Source: Lutibacter maritimus (GTDB lineage: Bacteria > Bacteroidota > Bacteroidia > Flavobacteriales > Flavobacteriaceae). From it: a DNA stretch of 64,000 nucleotides. This document shows positions 17,776 to 28,138 of this stretch, piece after piece. A program made the position numbers and the translations under genes. The stretch covers positions 1-64,000 of the forward strand of contig NZ_FOZP01000001.1 in the NCBI RefSeq assembly GCF_900116115.1, in the 5' to 3' direction. Under the pieces are notes generated by a model. That model saw only the letters and a list, made by a program, of their open reading frames with translations. It was not told where the DNA came from and ran no database searches. The first letter of the stretch is position 1, and each line of letters starts with the position of its first letter.

Positions 17776-18072
17776 TTATGTTAAGCTTTCTAATTTATCT
17801 ACACTCCAGGCTTCTGGTTTGTCAGAAAAAAGGACTTTTGTTTTTGCCCAAACCGTTTTAAAAAGTTCAGAATTTCTATAATTATTTAAATGTTTTTCAG
17901 AATCCCAGTAACTGTATGAAAAAAATATATTTGTATTGTTTTTATCTCTGTACAATTCTAATAAACGGCAGCCTTCAAAGTTTCGTATGTTGTTTTTATT
18001 ATCATTAAAATTGGTAAGGAACGTTTCAATATTGGTTGTTTCAAATGTTAATTTCACAATTCTTACAAACAT
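17776..18072 (-). CDS. Antibiotic biosynthesis monooxygenase (ABM) domain protein
   Basis: A 98-residue single-domain protein with the dimeric ferredoxin-like ABM pattern: a first beta strand (MFVRIVKLTFE), a central FEGCRLLELYRDKNN strand pair and the SYWDSEKHLNNYRNSELF helix. Members are quinone or haem-type oxygenases or general small-molecule binders, and the substrate is not predictable. It is packed between the SAM hydrolase-type gene (3 bases away) and gldF (1 base), in the same minus-strand operon. Confidence 0.8.
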   Translation of the reverse strand: MFVRIVKLTFETTNIETFLTNFNDNKNNIRNFEGCRLLELYRDKNNTNIFFSYSYWDSEKHLNNYRNSELFKTVWAKTKVLFSDKPEAWSVDKLESLT

Positions 18073-18075
18073 ATT

Positions 18076-18906
18076 TTATGTAAATTTTACGGTAATTGAA
18101 TCTCTATAATTTAAACCTAGTAAAGAAGCTGCGCCACCAACAGTATTTAAATTGCTTCGGTAAATGGCAATTTCTAAATAATTTGCTGTATTAAATAAAG
18201 CCAATCGTGTGCCATCTTTTTGACGCAGTTCTTTAGGAACTGAAAAATCTACAATATCGCTATATTTTTCAACAATTTTTTTAAAGGAATATCTGTTGGC
18301 AATAACTTCAAAATCACGACCTTTTCCAATCTCATTAAAAGCTTTTTTTGTAATATTACTGATGGAATTTCCATAATTATCTACATAAATAACGTTACCA
18401 AAAATAGTATTATTGTCTCCAGAAACTGTTGGTTGTAATTCTACCATCCTTTCAAAATCTGGAATAGTTTTTCCTATAACTTCTAAAGTTCCACCTCTTG
18501 CAATATGACAAGCAACTTTCACAAAAACATCTAAAACAGGAAAAATAGTTTCAACACGGTCGTGAATATTTATTTCAACAATTTTTTCTGGTTTAATTTC
18601 AGATGCCAATAAAGAAATAACACCATTATTTGGACAAATAAAGTAGTGATTGTCTAATAATAAAGCAATGTGCTTGTTCTCATCATTTAATTCAGAATCT
18701 ACGCCAATTATATGAATACTGCCGTTTGGAAAACTTTTATAGGCGTTTTTTAAAATATAAGCCGTTTCGGCAATATTAAATGGTGAAATTTGGTGCGAAA
18801 TATCAACAATTCTGGCATTAGGTAATTCACTGTAAATGGTACCTTTTATGGCTCCTACAAAATGGTCTTTTGTTCCAAAATCAGTAGTTAACGTTATTAT
18901 TGACAT
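18076..18906 (-). CDS. S-adenosyl-L-methionine hydrolase (adenosine-forming), DUF62 / SAM hydroxide adenosyltransferase family
   Basis: Relative of the SAM-dependent chlorinase/fluorinase that uses water to cleave SAM to adenosine and methionine. The 276-residue protein begins SIITLTTDFGTKDHFVGAIKG, with the family's N-terminal Asp and GTKD motif, and has VDNYGNSISNI (174-184) and a C-terminal NTVGGAASLLGL segment. It lacks the extra loop of halogenating enzymes as far as I can judge. It is the first gene of the operon that runs into gldF and gldG. Confidence 0.88.
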   Translation of the reverse strand: MSIITLTTDFGTKDHFVGAIKGTIYSELPNARIVDISHQISPFNIAETAYILKNAYKSFPNGSIHIIGVDSELNDENKHIALLLDNHYFICPNNGVISLLASEIKPEKIVEINIHDRVETIFPVLDVFVKVACHIARGGTLEVIGKTIPDFERMVELQPTVSGDNNTIFGNVIYVDNYGNSISNITKKAFNEIGKGRDFEVIANRYSFKKIVEKYSDIVDFSVPKELRQKDGTRLALFNTANYLEIAIYRSNLNTVGGAASLLGLNYRDSITVKFT

Positions 18907-19007
18907 AAATATTTTCGCAAGTTTTTTTTAAAATCTTTAAAATTAATACCTTAATAAAATGTTTAAAACTTATTTGTAAAGATTAAAATTTTATTAGTTG
19001 ATATAAT

Positions 19008-19015
19008 TAAATTTG
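19008..19015 (+). promoter_or_regulatory. -7 element ahead of phoH
   Basis: TAAATTTG, with a leader of about 65 bases to the phoH start. It lies 3 bases from an oppositely oriented -7 element (19019-19026). No well-spaced TTG is seen. Confidence 0.4.
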
Positions 19016-19018
19016 TTA

Positions 19019-19026
19019 CAAATCTA
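19019..19026 (-). promoter_or_regulatory. -7 element ahead of the SAM hydrolase-gldFG operon
   Basis: TAGATTTG on the minus strand. The two divergent elements sit back to back around the near-palindrome ATTTGTTACAAAT (19011-19023). This gives a leader of about 105 bases to the ATG at 18906. Confidence 0.4.
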
Positions 19027-19084
19027 ATCAATTATTCTGTTAATGGAAATCTAATTTTTATTTAAACTTAACAACTTTTATCAT

Positions 19085-20038
19085 TTGAACGAGCGCATTA
19101 TTGAATTGACAGAGATTAATCCAAACGATTTATTTGGAACACAAAATTCTCATGTAGAAATATTAAAAAAGTATTATCCAAAACTTAAAATTGTTGCACG
19201 TGGCAATAGCTTAAAAGCCTATGGTGAACCTGAAATTTTGGATGAATTTGAGAAACGTTTAGCAATGCTTATCAATTATTTTAATAAGTATAATAAGTTA
19301 GACGGAAATAGTATTGAGCAAATTTTAACGTCTAATGGAAAAGAATCTAAAACGTCTAAGTTTGCAGATGATGTTTTAGTGCACGGCGTAAGTGGTAGAT
19401 TGATAAAAGCACAAACCGTAAATCAACGTAAAATGGTTGATAAAATGGCAAAGAATGATATGCTTTTTGCCATTGGTCCTGCAGGAACAGGGAAAACTTA
19501 TACAGCCGTTGCTTTGGCTGTAAAGGCGTTGAAAGAAAAAGAAGTTAGAAGAATTATTTTAACCAGACCAGCAGTAGAATCTGGCGAAAACTTAGGTTTT
19601 TTGCCAGGAGATTTAAAGGAAAAATTAGATCCATATATGCAACCATTGTATGATGCATTACGAGATATGATTCCTTTTGAAAGATTGGATGCTTATATTG
19701 AAAAGGGAATTATTGAAATTGCTCCCTTGGCATTTATGCGAGGAAGAACATTAGATAATGCTTTTGTAATTTTAGACGAAGCACAGAACACCACACACAA
19801 CCAAATGAAAATGTTTTTAACAAGAATGGGTAAAAGCGCCCGATTTGTTATAAATGGAGATCCTGGGCAAATAGATTTACCACGCAGACAAGTTTCTGGT
19901 TTAAAGGAAGCTATGTTAACTTTAAAAGATATTAAAGGAATTGCATTTGTGTATTTTGATGATAAAGATGTAATTAGACACAGATTGGTAAAAGAAATAA
20001 TTACAGCCTACAAAAATTTAGAAGTAGGTACCGAATAA
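19085..20038 (+). CDS. phoH: PhoH family ATPase (PhoH-like, TTG start)
   Basis: Cytoplasmic P-loop ATPase of the PhoH/YbeZ type, linked to RNA metabolism. The 317-residue product begins at a TTG codon, reading MNERIIELTEI, which matches the usual N-terminus of flavobacterial PhoH. No in-frame ATG gives a normal length. Walker A is GPAGTGKT (131-138) and Walker B is FVILDEAQN (about 228-236). A KH-like N-terminal region (about 30-70) precedes the ATPase domain. purC follows 48 bases later. Confidence 0.92.
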   Translation: MNERIIELTEINPNDLFGTQNSHVEILKKYYPKLKIVARGNSLKAYGEPEILDEFEKRLAMLINYFNKYNKLDGNSIEQILTSNGKESKTSKFADDVLVHGVSGRLIKAQTVNQRKMVDKMAKNDMLFAIGPAGTGKTYTAVALAVKALKEKEVRRIILTRPAVESGENLGFLPGDLKEKLDPYMQPLYDALRDMIPFERLDAYIEKGIIEIAPLAFMRGRTLDNAFVILDEAQNTTHNQMKMFLTRMGKSARFVINGDPGQIDLPRRQVSGLKEAMLTLKDIKGIAFVYFDDKDVIRHRLVKEIITAYKNLEVGTE

Positions 20039-20086
20039 TTGAAGTATTTTTGAAATTTAATTAAGTAATACAACACAACACTAAAA

Positions 20087-21040
20087 ATGAGCAATACAAT
20101 TAATAACACCAATTATAATTTTCCAAATCAAACTTCAGTTTATAAAGGAAAAGTTAGAGAAGTTTATAATATAAATAATGAATTATTAGTAATGATAGCT
20201 TCAGATAGACTTTCTGCGTTTGATGTTATTATGCCAAAACAAATTCCGTTTAAAGGACAAATATTAAATCAAATTGCTTCAAAAATGATGGAAGCAACCA
20301 AAGATATTGTTCCAAATTGGATTATTGCTATTCCAGATCCAAATGTGGCAATTGGCCATATGTGTACACCGTTTAAAGTTGAAATGGTGATACGAGGTTA
20401 CTTATCTGGTCACGCTGCACGTGAATATAAAGCAGGAAAGCGTTTACTTTGTGGTGTTGCAATGCCTGAAGGAATGAAAGAAAACGATAAATTTCCTACT
20501 CCAATTATTACGCCTTCAACAAAAGCAGATAACGGAGCACACGATGAAGATATTTCAAAAGAAAATATTTTAGCTAAAGGAATTGTTTCTAAAGAAGATT
20601 ATGAAGTTTTAGAAAATTATACACGTGCTTTATTTAAAAAAGGAACTGAAATTGCTGCAAAACGCGGTTTAATTTTGGTGGATACTAAGTATGAATTTGG
20701 AAAAACAAAAGATGGTAAAATTGTTTTAATTGATGAAATTCATACACCAGATTCTTCTCGTTATTTTTATGCAGATGGTTATCAAGAAAGACAAAATAGA
20801 GGAGAGGCTCAAAAGCAATTATCTAAGGAGTTTGTACGTCAATGGTTAATTGCCAATGGTTTTCAAGGACTAGAGGGACAAGTAATTCCTGAAATGAATG
20901 AAGAAAAAATAAACGAAATTTCTGACAGATATATTGAGTTATATGAAAAAATAACTGGTGAAACTTTTATAAAGTCAGACGTTAGCAATATTGCAGAACG
21001 TATTGAGAAAAATGTGTTGGCTTTTTTAAATAAAAAATAG
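20087..21040 (+). CDS. purC: Phosphoribosylaminoimidazole-succinocarboxamide synthase (SAICAR synthase)
   Basis: Condenses CAIR with aspartate using ATP in purine synthesis. The 317-residue protein has [11 protein letters not shown] (19-29), [12 protein letters not shown] (40-51), the IRGYLSGHA motif and [11 protein letters not shown] (about 222-232), all PurC signatures. It belongs to the longer (about 310-residue) PurC form found in Bacteroidota. A possible -7 element TATTTTTG lies at 20045-20052. It ends one base short of the converging nucleotidase gene. Confidence 0.96.
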   Translation: MSNTINNTNYNFPNQTSVYKGKVREVYNINNELLVMIASDRLSAFDVIMPKQIPFKGQILNQIASKMMEATKDIVPNWIIAIPDPNVAIGHMCTPFKVEMVIRGYLSGHAAREYKAGKRLLCGVAMPEGMKENDKFPTPIITPSTKADNGAHDEDISKENILAKGIVSKEDYEVLENYTRALFKKGTEIAAKRGLILVDTKYEFGKTKDGKIVLIDEIHTPDSSRYFYADGYQERQNRGEAQKQLSKEFVRQWLIANGFQGLEGQVIPEMNEEKINEISDRYIELYEKITGETFIKSDVSNIAERIEKNVLAFLNKK

Positions 21041-21041
21041 T

Positions 21042-22469
21042 TTATTGATACTGAAAATAACTGTTCACTTGTGTATAATTAATTGCACCTGTATTATTTT
21101 GTAAATATTCAATCAATCCTTCGGCTGTAGTGTAAGGTTTAATTGTTGGTGTTTGTGTAAAATAAGTGTCATATACTGCTGGAATATAATCATTTAAACC
21201 AACTGTCAATGTAGTGTTGTCATTTAATTGTTGGTTATTTTCATCTCTAATTTCAATAGTGCTATTTACTTGTAAGATGTTAACTCCGGCATAATAAATA
21301 GCAATTTTACTTTGTTTTAAAAAGTTTTTAATTTCAGCAATTGTCATACTGTAAGTAACTGAACCATTGTTAAAAGGATCAATACTATATATTTCACGTT
21401 TTAATATATTGCCAGCGTCTAAAGTGTTTCTTATACCTCCAGTATTTTGAAAAGTTAGATCAACATTCATTTGTTTTCTTAAAATATCAGTATACAAACT
21501 ACCAACATCAGATTTTGAATGATACGCTTCGGAAAAACCAATTATATCATCTAAATTTGAATTGGCATTATAATAATCTACTTTTTCTTTAATAGCAGCA
21601 TCAAAATTGGTGTAATTATTTAGGTTAATTAGTTGGTAACTAATAGATTCTATTTGTTTATTTTTTATAGATAATTTTATTTTTCCTAAATTATTTAAAT
21701 TTGAACCGGCTTGATAAATAGGAATGTTATTAACTGTTTGATTGGTTACAGTATGTGAATGTCCGCCAATAATTAAATCAAAATAAGGATAATTATTTGC
21801 CAGTTTAAAATCTGAATTTTCACCTAAATGGGTGAGTGCTACTAAAACATCTGCTTGTTGACTTTCTTTTAAATTAGCATATTTTACAACGCTGTTTTCA
21901 AACTTTTCAAAAGTTAAATTTTGTACGCGCCAAGGATGTGTTGATGGAATAATATCATTGTCTTTTCCTGAGGTTTCTACTAACCCTAAAAAAGTGATAT
22001 TAAGTCCGTTAATTGTGATAGTTTTAAAAGCATTTGGTTGTGAAATAGTACTATTACTAGTATTTACATTAGCACAAATCCAGCTGAATTTTGATTGGCT
22101 AAAACGATCATTTAAAATAAGTTCTCCATAATCAAATTCGTGATTTCCAATAACAGAAACGTCAAAGCCAACAGCGTTCATAACATCAATCATAGGGAAA
22201 CCTTTTTGCGGATGATTATCTACGACTGGATTCCCAGAAAAAATATCGCCGCCACAAACTAAAAGTACGTTAGATAATTTTTTTTCTTCATCAACAATAT
22301 GTTTAATTTTTGAGAAATTATCTAATTGTCCGTGTTGATCATTAATATGAAATATAGTAATTTCTTGACTTTGATTAGTCGGGATTTGAGTGTTTTCACT
22401 ATTTTTTGAACATGCTAAAAATAGTACTGAAATTATAAAATATTTTATGATGAAATTTATTGATTTCAT
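21042..22469 (-). CDS. 5'-nucleotidase / UshA-like bifunctional metallophosphatase, lipoprotein
   Basis: Hydrolyses nucleotides (possibly also sugar nucleotides) outside the cytoplasm. The 475-residue precursor has a lipobox-like FLAC (Cys20) after a hydrophobic signal. The calcineurin-like domain shows HINDQHGQ (40-47), GGDIFSG and IGNHEFDYG, giving the dinuclear metal ligands D-x-H, GD and GNHE. The C-terminal nucleotidase domain includes FQNTGGIR and SIDPFNNGS. Its stop is one base from the purC stop, in convergent orientation. Confidence 0.9.
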   Translation of the reverse strand: MKSINFIIKYFIISVLFLACSKNSENTQIPTNQSQEITIFHINDQHGQLDNFSKIKHIVDEEKKLSNVLLVCGGDIFSGNPVVDNHPQKGFPMIDVMNAVGFDVSVIGNHEFDYGELILNDRFSQSKFSWICANVNTSNSTISQPNAFKTITINGLNITFLGLVETSGKDNDIIPSTHPWRVQNLTFEKFENSVVKYANLKESQQADVLVALTHLGENSDFKLANNYPYFDLIIGGHSHTVTNQTVNNIPIYQAGSNLNNLGKIKLSIKNKQIESISYQLINLNNYTNFDAAIKEKVDYYNANSNLDDIIGFSEAYHSKSDVGSLYTDILRKQMNVDLTFQNTGGIRNTLDAGNILKREIYSIDPFNNGSVTYSMTIAEIKNFLKQSKIAIYYAGVNILQVNSTIEIRDENNQQLNDNTTLTVGLNDYIPAVYDTYFTQTPTIKPYTTAEGLIEYLQNNTGAINYTQVNSYFQYQ

Positions 22470-22535
22470 TTTTTATAAATTTTATTTCAATTCTGTTCGA
22501 AATAAATTATGATAAATTTAGTAAAAATTAAGCTG

Positions 22536-22964
22536 TTATTTTTTTAATTCTTTAAAAATATTAATGAGCTCTTCTGAAGTTAAATCTGTCTGTAACCAGT
22601 TTAATGCGCTCTCATAAGTAGAAAAGATATCAACAGTTTGGTTTAACTCGTTTTGCTTCATTTTATAAATAGTAGCAGGAACAATTTGGTTAGGAGTTCT
22701 GGTTAAAAATGCCAGTTTTTTGTAACCAAAAATTTTAGGAATTTGTTTTAAGTAATTCACATAATCTTCAATTTCATTAGGTGTCATTTTAAAATCTACA
22801 TTTTTAAAATTTATAATGTAATTTAAAGAATTTTTATAAGATGGATTGTCAATTACTTTTACTTTAAAGTTTTTATAGGAATCAATATCCAGAGGGCCTT
22901 CGTGGCATTCTACAATAAGATTATATTTTTCTAGAATTTGATAATTACTGTTTAATGGGGTCAT
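22536..22964 (-). CDS. Hypothetical cytoplasmic protein, possibly STAS/SpoIIAA-like fold
   Basis: Not firmly recognised. The 142-residue soluble protein has alternating strand and helix: a strand NLIVECHEGPLD (15-26), NYIINFKNVDFKM (47-59), YKKLAFLTRTPNQIV and VDIFSTYESALNWLQ near the C-terminus. The pattern of an internal FxTYExALxWL segment resembles SpoIIAA-like proteins of Bacteroidota that are about this long. No signal peptide. It lies between the nucleotidase (66 bases) and the yidC terminator, and is probably its own unit. Confidence 0.6.
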   Translation of the reverse strand: MTPLNSNYQILEKYNLIVECHEGPLDIDSYKNFKVKVIDNPSYKNSLNYIINFKNVDFKMTPNEIEDYVNYLKQIPKIFGYKKLAFLTRTPNQIVPATIYKMKQNELNQTVDIFSTYESALNWLQTDLTSEELINIFKELKK

Positions 22965-22982
22965 TTAAAAATATTTTTGGGG

Positions 22983-23022
22983 TAAAAAACAATATACCAA
23001 AACTAATTTTTGGTATATTGTT
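22983..23022 (-). terminator. Rho-independent terminator after yidC
   Basis: A perfect 15-bp stem (AACAATATACCAAAA / TTTTGGTATATTGTT, loop CTAAT) is followed on the minus strand by TTTTTA. It lies 24 bases beyond the yidC stop. Confidence 0.85.
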
Positions 23023-23045
23023 AGTTGAAAGCACTTAACTTCGTT

Positions 23046-24944
23046 TTATTTCTTTTTTTGTTGTTTCGCTTGTTGCTCTTGCGCTTGTTTCATTGCGTCA
23101 TTTAATTTCTGACGGAATTTACTTTCCTTTTTAGGTTTTAGTTTGTTTTCCTGAATTTTAGCATGTATTTTATCTTCATCAATAATATAATTTTTGATGA
23201 CTAACATAATTCCAACAGTTAATAAGTTAGATACAAAATAATATAAACTCAAACTACTTGCATACATATTAAAGAAAATCAACATCATAACTGGCGACAG
23301 ATACATCATCATTTTCATCATTTTTTGCATATCTGGCATTCCTTCTTGTTGAGGTTGCATGTTCATTTGCTGACTTTGACTCATTCTCATATAAAAGAAA
23401 ATGGCTACAGATGCTAAAATTGGAAATAAACTAATATGATCTCCATACATTGGTATTTTAAATGGTAATTTAAAGACTGAATCATAAGCAGATAAATCTT
23501 CGGCCCATAAAAATCCTTTTTGACGTAAATCTATATTTGAAGGAAAAAATCTAAATAAAGCAAAGAAAACTGGCATTTGTAACAGTGCTGGAATACATCC
23601 GGAAAGCGGACTAACACCTGCTTTACTTTGTACCGCCATTGTTTCTTGTTGACGTTTCATTGCGTTTTCTTTACCAGGCAAACGTTTGTTAATTTCTTCC
23701 ATTTCTGGACGAAGTACTTTCATTTTGGCACTTGATAGGTACGATTTATACACTAAAGGCGACATTATAATTCTAACAACAATAGTTAGCAGAATAATAA
23801 TTAAACCGTAATTACCAATAAATCCTTGTAAAAAGTTGAATACTGGAATAAAAATATATCTGTTAATAAACCCAAATATTCCCCAACCTAAGTTTACAAC
23901 TTCTTTAATATTTCTATCATATTTTTTTAAAATTTGGTAATCATTTGGTCCAATGTACCAATTCATTTTATGATTTATTTCACCACTTTCTAAAGCAATT
24001 GGTGCTTTTAAATGAAATTGTTTGGTAAAAGTGGTATCAATATCTTCATTTTCAACCAATGATTTTGAAGTTAAAGTTGCTTTTTCAAATGCATCATCAG
24101 TAATTAATATTGAAGAGAAAAAGTGTTGTTTAAATGCTACCCAATTTACATCAGATTCTTCGGCATCATCTTCTTTTCCAACGGATAGATAATCAATTTT
24201 TTCATCTTCTTTTTCATAATACATTTCAGTTTGTTGATTTTCGTAGCGAATACTTTTTTCATTTTTAAACGCTTTTAAATCCCAGTCTAAAACTAATTGT
24301 TGTGATGAATTGATAGCTGAACTTAAACCTTGTGAACGAATTATGAAATCAATCATATATTCATCAGGTTTTAATTCATATCTATATTCTAAAAATTTAT
24401 CTTCAGCTACTTTCAATTTCATAGAAAGCACCTTGTTATCTCCATTTTTAGTTACACTTGGTTCAAAAAATAAATCTTTAGTATTTAAAGATCTGTTATC
24501 AGAAGTACCAAAATTAATATTGAAAGATGTGTTGTTATCTTTAACAATATATAATGGTAAAGAATCATGAGTAACGTATTTTTTTATTAAAGCTTCTTTA
24601 ATTTGTCCACCTTTATTAGAAATAACCAATTTTATCAAGTCGTTTTCTAAAATAGTTTCATTATTGGTTGCTGATGGTAATGATGCAGAATATGCAAATA
24701 CGCCAAGTTCACCTTTAGCTTTTTCAAAAGAAAGCGAATCAGTAACTTGTGTAATTATTGAATCAGAATCTATTGATTTTGTTGTTGTTGAAGTTGGTGT
24801 TTCTTCTTGAACTTGCTCCGTTTTGGCTTTTTCTGCGGCTAATTCTTCAGGAGTTGGTTGATTGGTGTACATCCACCAAATCATAATTGCACCTAATAGA
24901 ACGAATCCTATGAGTGAATTAATGTCGAATTTTTTTTCTTCCAT
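23046..24944 (-). CDS. yidC: Membrane protein insertase YidC
   Basis: Inserts and folds inner-membrane proteins, with or without Sec. The 632-residue protein has the Gram-negative architecture: an N-terminal TM anchor (12-26), a low-complexity Glu/Thr linker, a large periplasmic domain (about 70-360), and a C-terminal five-TM core starting near YGLIIILLTIVVRIIMSPL. The C-terminal tail is rich in Lys/Gln (KQAQEQQAKQQKKK), as expected for ribosome contact. A -7 element at 25004-25011 precedes it, so it can be transcribed separately from pyrG. Confidence 0.96.
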   Translation of the reverse strand: MEEKKFDINSLIGFVLLGAIMIWWMYTNQPTPEELAAEKAKTEQVQEETPTSTTTKSIDSDSIITQVTDSLSFEKAKGELGVFAYSASLPSATNNETILENDLIKLVISNKGGQIKEALIKKYVTHDSLPLYIVKDNNTSFNINFGTSDNRSLNTKDLFFEPSVTKNGDNKVLSMKLKVAEDKFLEYRYELKPDEYMIDFIIRSQGLSSAINSSQQLVLDWDLKAFKNEKSIRYENQQTEMYYEKEDEKIDYLSVGKEDDAEESDVNWVAFKQHFFSSILITDDAFEKATLTSKSLVENEDIDTTFTKQFHLKAPIALESGEINHKMNWYIGPNDYQILKKYDRNIKEVVNLGWGIFGFINRYIFIPVFNFLQGFIGNYGLIIILLTIVVRIIMSPLVYKSYLSSAKMKVLRPEMEEINKRLPGKENAMKRQQETMAVQSKAGVSPLSGCIPALLQMPVFFALFRFFPSNIDLRQKGFLWAEDLSAYDSVFKLPFKIPMYGDHISLFPILASVAIFFYMRMSQSQQMNMQPQQEGMPDMQKMMKMMMYLSPVMMLIFFNMYASSLSLYYFVSNLLTVGIMLVIKNYIIDEDKIHAKIQENKLKPKKESKFRQKLNDAMKQAQEQQAKQQKKK

Positions 24945-25003
24945 GAGTGTTTATAAAATGTCAATTTGTCATTTTCTTTTTTAAAAGTTTTAAAAAAGTC
25001 CGA

Positions 25004-25011
25004 CAAAAGTA
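25004..25011 (-). promoter_or_regulatory. yidC promoter -7 element
   Basis: TACTTTTG on the minus strand (25011-25004) lies between the pyrG stop and the yidC ATG, with about 60 bases of leader. No -33 TTG is seen at the right spacing. Confidence 0.4.
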
Positions 25012-25054
25012 CTAAATGTATTGTTATTTATTAGTATTTATTAATGATTGTATG

Positions 25055-26714
<1,660 letters not shown>

Positions 26715-26765
26715 AAAAAGAACTCTTTAAAATTTTAAGAATTTTATAGTTATTTATTTTTTAAA

Positions 26766-27644
26766 TTATTTGCTTTTTTTACTTCTAATCATTGCTTCAA
26801 GCATATCCCACATTTCATCAGGAATTTCTTCCAGCATATTAAATTCTCCCGCGCCTTTCAACCATTCGCCACCATCAATGGTAATTACTTCTCCATTTAT
26901 GTACGCAGAAAAATCACTCATTAAATATGCTGCTAAATTTGCTAGTTCTTGATGTACGCCAACTCTGCCTACAGGAACTTTCTTTTTCATATCAAATTTA
27001 TCTTTTAAATTTCCGGGCAATAATCTGTCCCAAGCACCTTCGGTTGGGAACGGGCCAGGAGCAATGGCGTTTGAACGGATTCCATATTTTGCCCATTCTA
27101 CCGCCAATGAGCGAGTCATAGCTAAAACACCGGCTTTTGCAGTTGCAGAAGGAACCACATACGCAGAGCCTGTCCAAGCATACGTTGTTACAATATTTAA
27201 TATGGTAGCTTTTTGTTGTTTAATATCAATCCAATGTTTACCAAAAGCAAGTGTGCAGTTTTTACTTCCTTTTAATACAATATCAATAATAGTATCAAAT
27301 GCATTGGCAGATAATCTTTCTGTTGGACTAATAAAATTTCCTGCAGCATTATTTAATAATCCATCTACTTTTCCAAACCGTTTTATAGTTTCTGCAAGTA
27401 AATTTTCTACTTCATTGTAATTTCTTACATCACACAGTACAGGTAAAACCTTACCTCCAGTTTTTTCTTCAAGTTCAATTTTAACATTATTTAATTTTTC
27501 AATATTTCTTGAAGTAATAACTACATTAGCACCTAGTTCTAAAAAATAAGTTGTCATCGATTTACCTAAACCGCTGCCTCCTCCAGTAATAACAATAACT
27601 TGATTATTTAAACTTCCTTCTTTTAACATTGGTTTTTGATACAT
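26766..27644 (-). CDS. SDR family oxidoreductase, 2,4-dienoyl-CoA reductase-like
   Basis: NAD(P)H-dependent short-chain dehydrogenase. I start it at the ATG at 27644 (MYQKPMLKEGSLNNQ), giving 292 residues; the upstream frame is AT-rich, lacks conserved sequence and runs into the divergent rpmH promoter. The cofactor motif is TGGGSGLGKSM (about 20-30), with the NNAAGNFISPTERLS segment typical of the dienoyl-CoA reductase branch. A Ser/Ala-rich active-site region (SATAKAGVLAMTRSLAVEWAKYG in two parts) replaces the classical YxxxK tyrosine, as known for that branch. A role in fatty-acid beta-oxidation is inferred. Confidence 0.83.
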   Translation of the reverse strand: MYQKPMLKEGSLNNQVIVITGGGSGLGKSMTTYFLELGANVVITSRNIEKLNNVKIELEEKTGGKVLPVLCDVRNYNEVENLLAETIKRFGKVDGLLNNAAGNFISPTERLSANAFDTIIDIVLKGSKNCTLAFGKHWIDIKQQKATILNIVTTYAWTGSAYVVPSATAKAGVLAMTRSLAVEWAKYGIRSNAIAPGPFPTEGAWDRLLPGNLKDKFDMKKKVPVGRVGVHQELANLAAYLMSDFSAYINGEVITIDGGEWLKGAGEFNMLEEIPDEMWDMLEAMIRSKKSK

Positions 27645-27733
27645 AATTTGCGTATTTTTGGTTTTTATAAATGTAGGAAATATTTCATTTTTTTGGATTA
27701 AATTATTTTTTTTAATTTTTTTTAAAAATCTAT

Positions 27734-27763
27734 TTGTCAAACACAAAACTAATTGTATATTTG
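27734..27763 (+). promoter_or_regulatory. rpmH promoter
   Basis: TTG (27734-27736), a 19-base spacer, then TATATTTG (27756-27763) is a near-ideal Bacteroidota promoter. The leader to the rpmH ATG is about 65 bases. Confidence 0.75.
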
Positions 27764-27835
27764 CCCTCGCTTTTAGCAGGAGGATTTTGCTAATAACTAA
27801 CAACATAAGAAACACGATTTTTAAAGATATTTGTA

Positions 27836-27997
27836 ATGAGTAAAAGAACTTATCAGCCGTCAAAAAGAAAGAGAAGAAATAAACATGGTTTTAGAGAGCG
27901 TATGGCTTCTGCAACGGGTAGAAAAGTGTTAGCAAGAAGAAGAGCTAAAGGTAGAAAGAGAATTAGCGTTTCTTCTGATCCAAGACCAAAGAAATAA
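27836..27997 (+). CDS. rpmH: 50S ribosomal protein L34
   Basis: A 53-residue, very basic large-subunit ribosomal protein too short for usual reading-frame cut-offs. It reads [19 protein letters not shown], then [20 protein letters not shown], the unmistakable L34 consensus, and ends DPRPKK. It has its own strong promoter (27734-27763) and terminator (28021-28053). The dnaA/rnpA context seen in many other phyla is absent, as in many Bacteroidota. Confidence 0.98.
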   Translation: MSKRTYQPSKRKRRNKHGFRERMASATGRKVLARRRAKGRKRISVSSDPRPKK

Positions 27998-28020
27998 TGA
28001 AACAATAGTTTTATATATAA

Positions 28021-28053
28021 GGTGTTACTTTCAATTAGTAACACCTTTTTTTA
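28021..28053 (+). terminator. rpmH terminator
   Basis: GGTGTTAC / GTAACACC, an 8-bp perfect stem, is followed by seven T, 23 bases after the rpmH stop. Confidence 0.9.
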
Positions 28054-28138
28054 TGATTTTTTGATAAGTTTTGAAAACTATTTTTTATTAAAAAACGAAT
28101 TTTATTGATATTTACACATTAATTTTTTATACTAACAA

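Noticed and set aside
27645-27863. N-terminal 73-residue extension of the SDR protein
   Set aside because: The extension has no conserved SDR sequence, is highly AT-rich and overlaps the divergent rpmH promoter and start. The start at 27644 fits the family.
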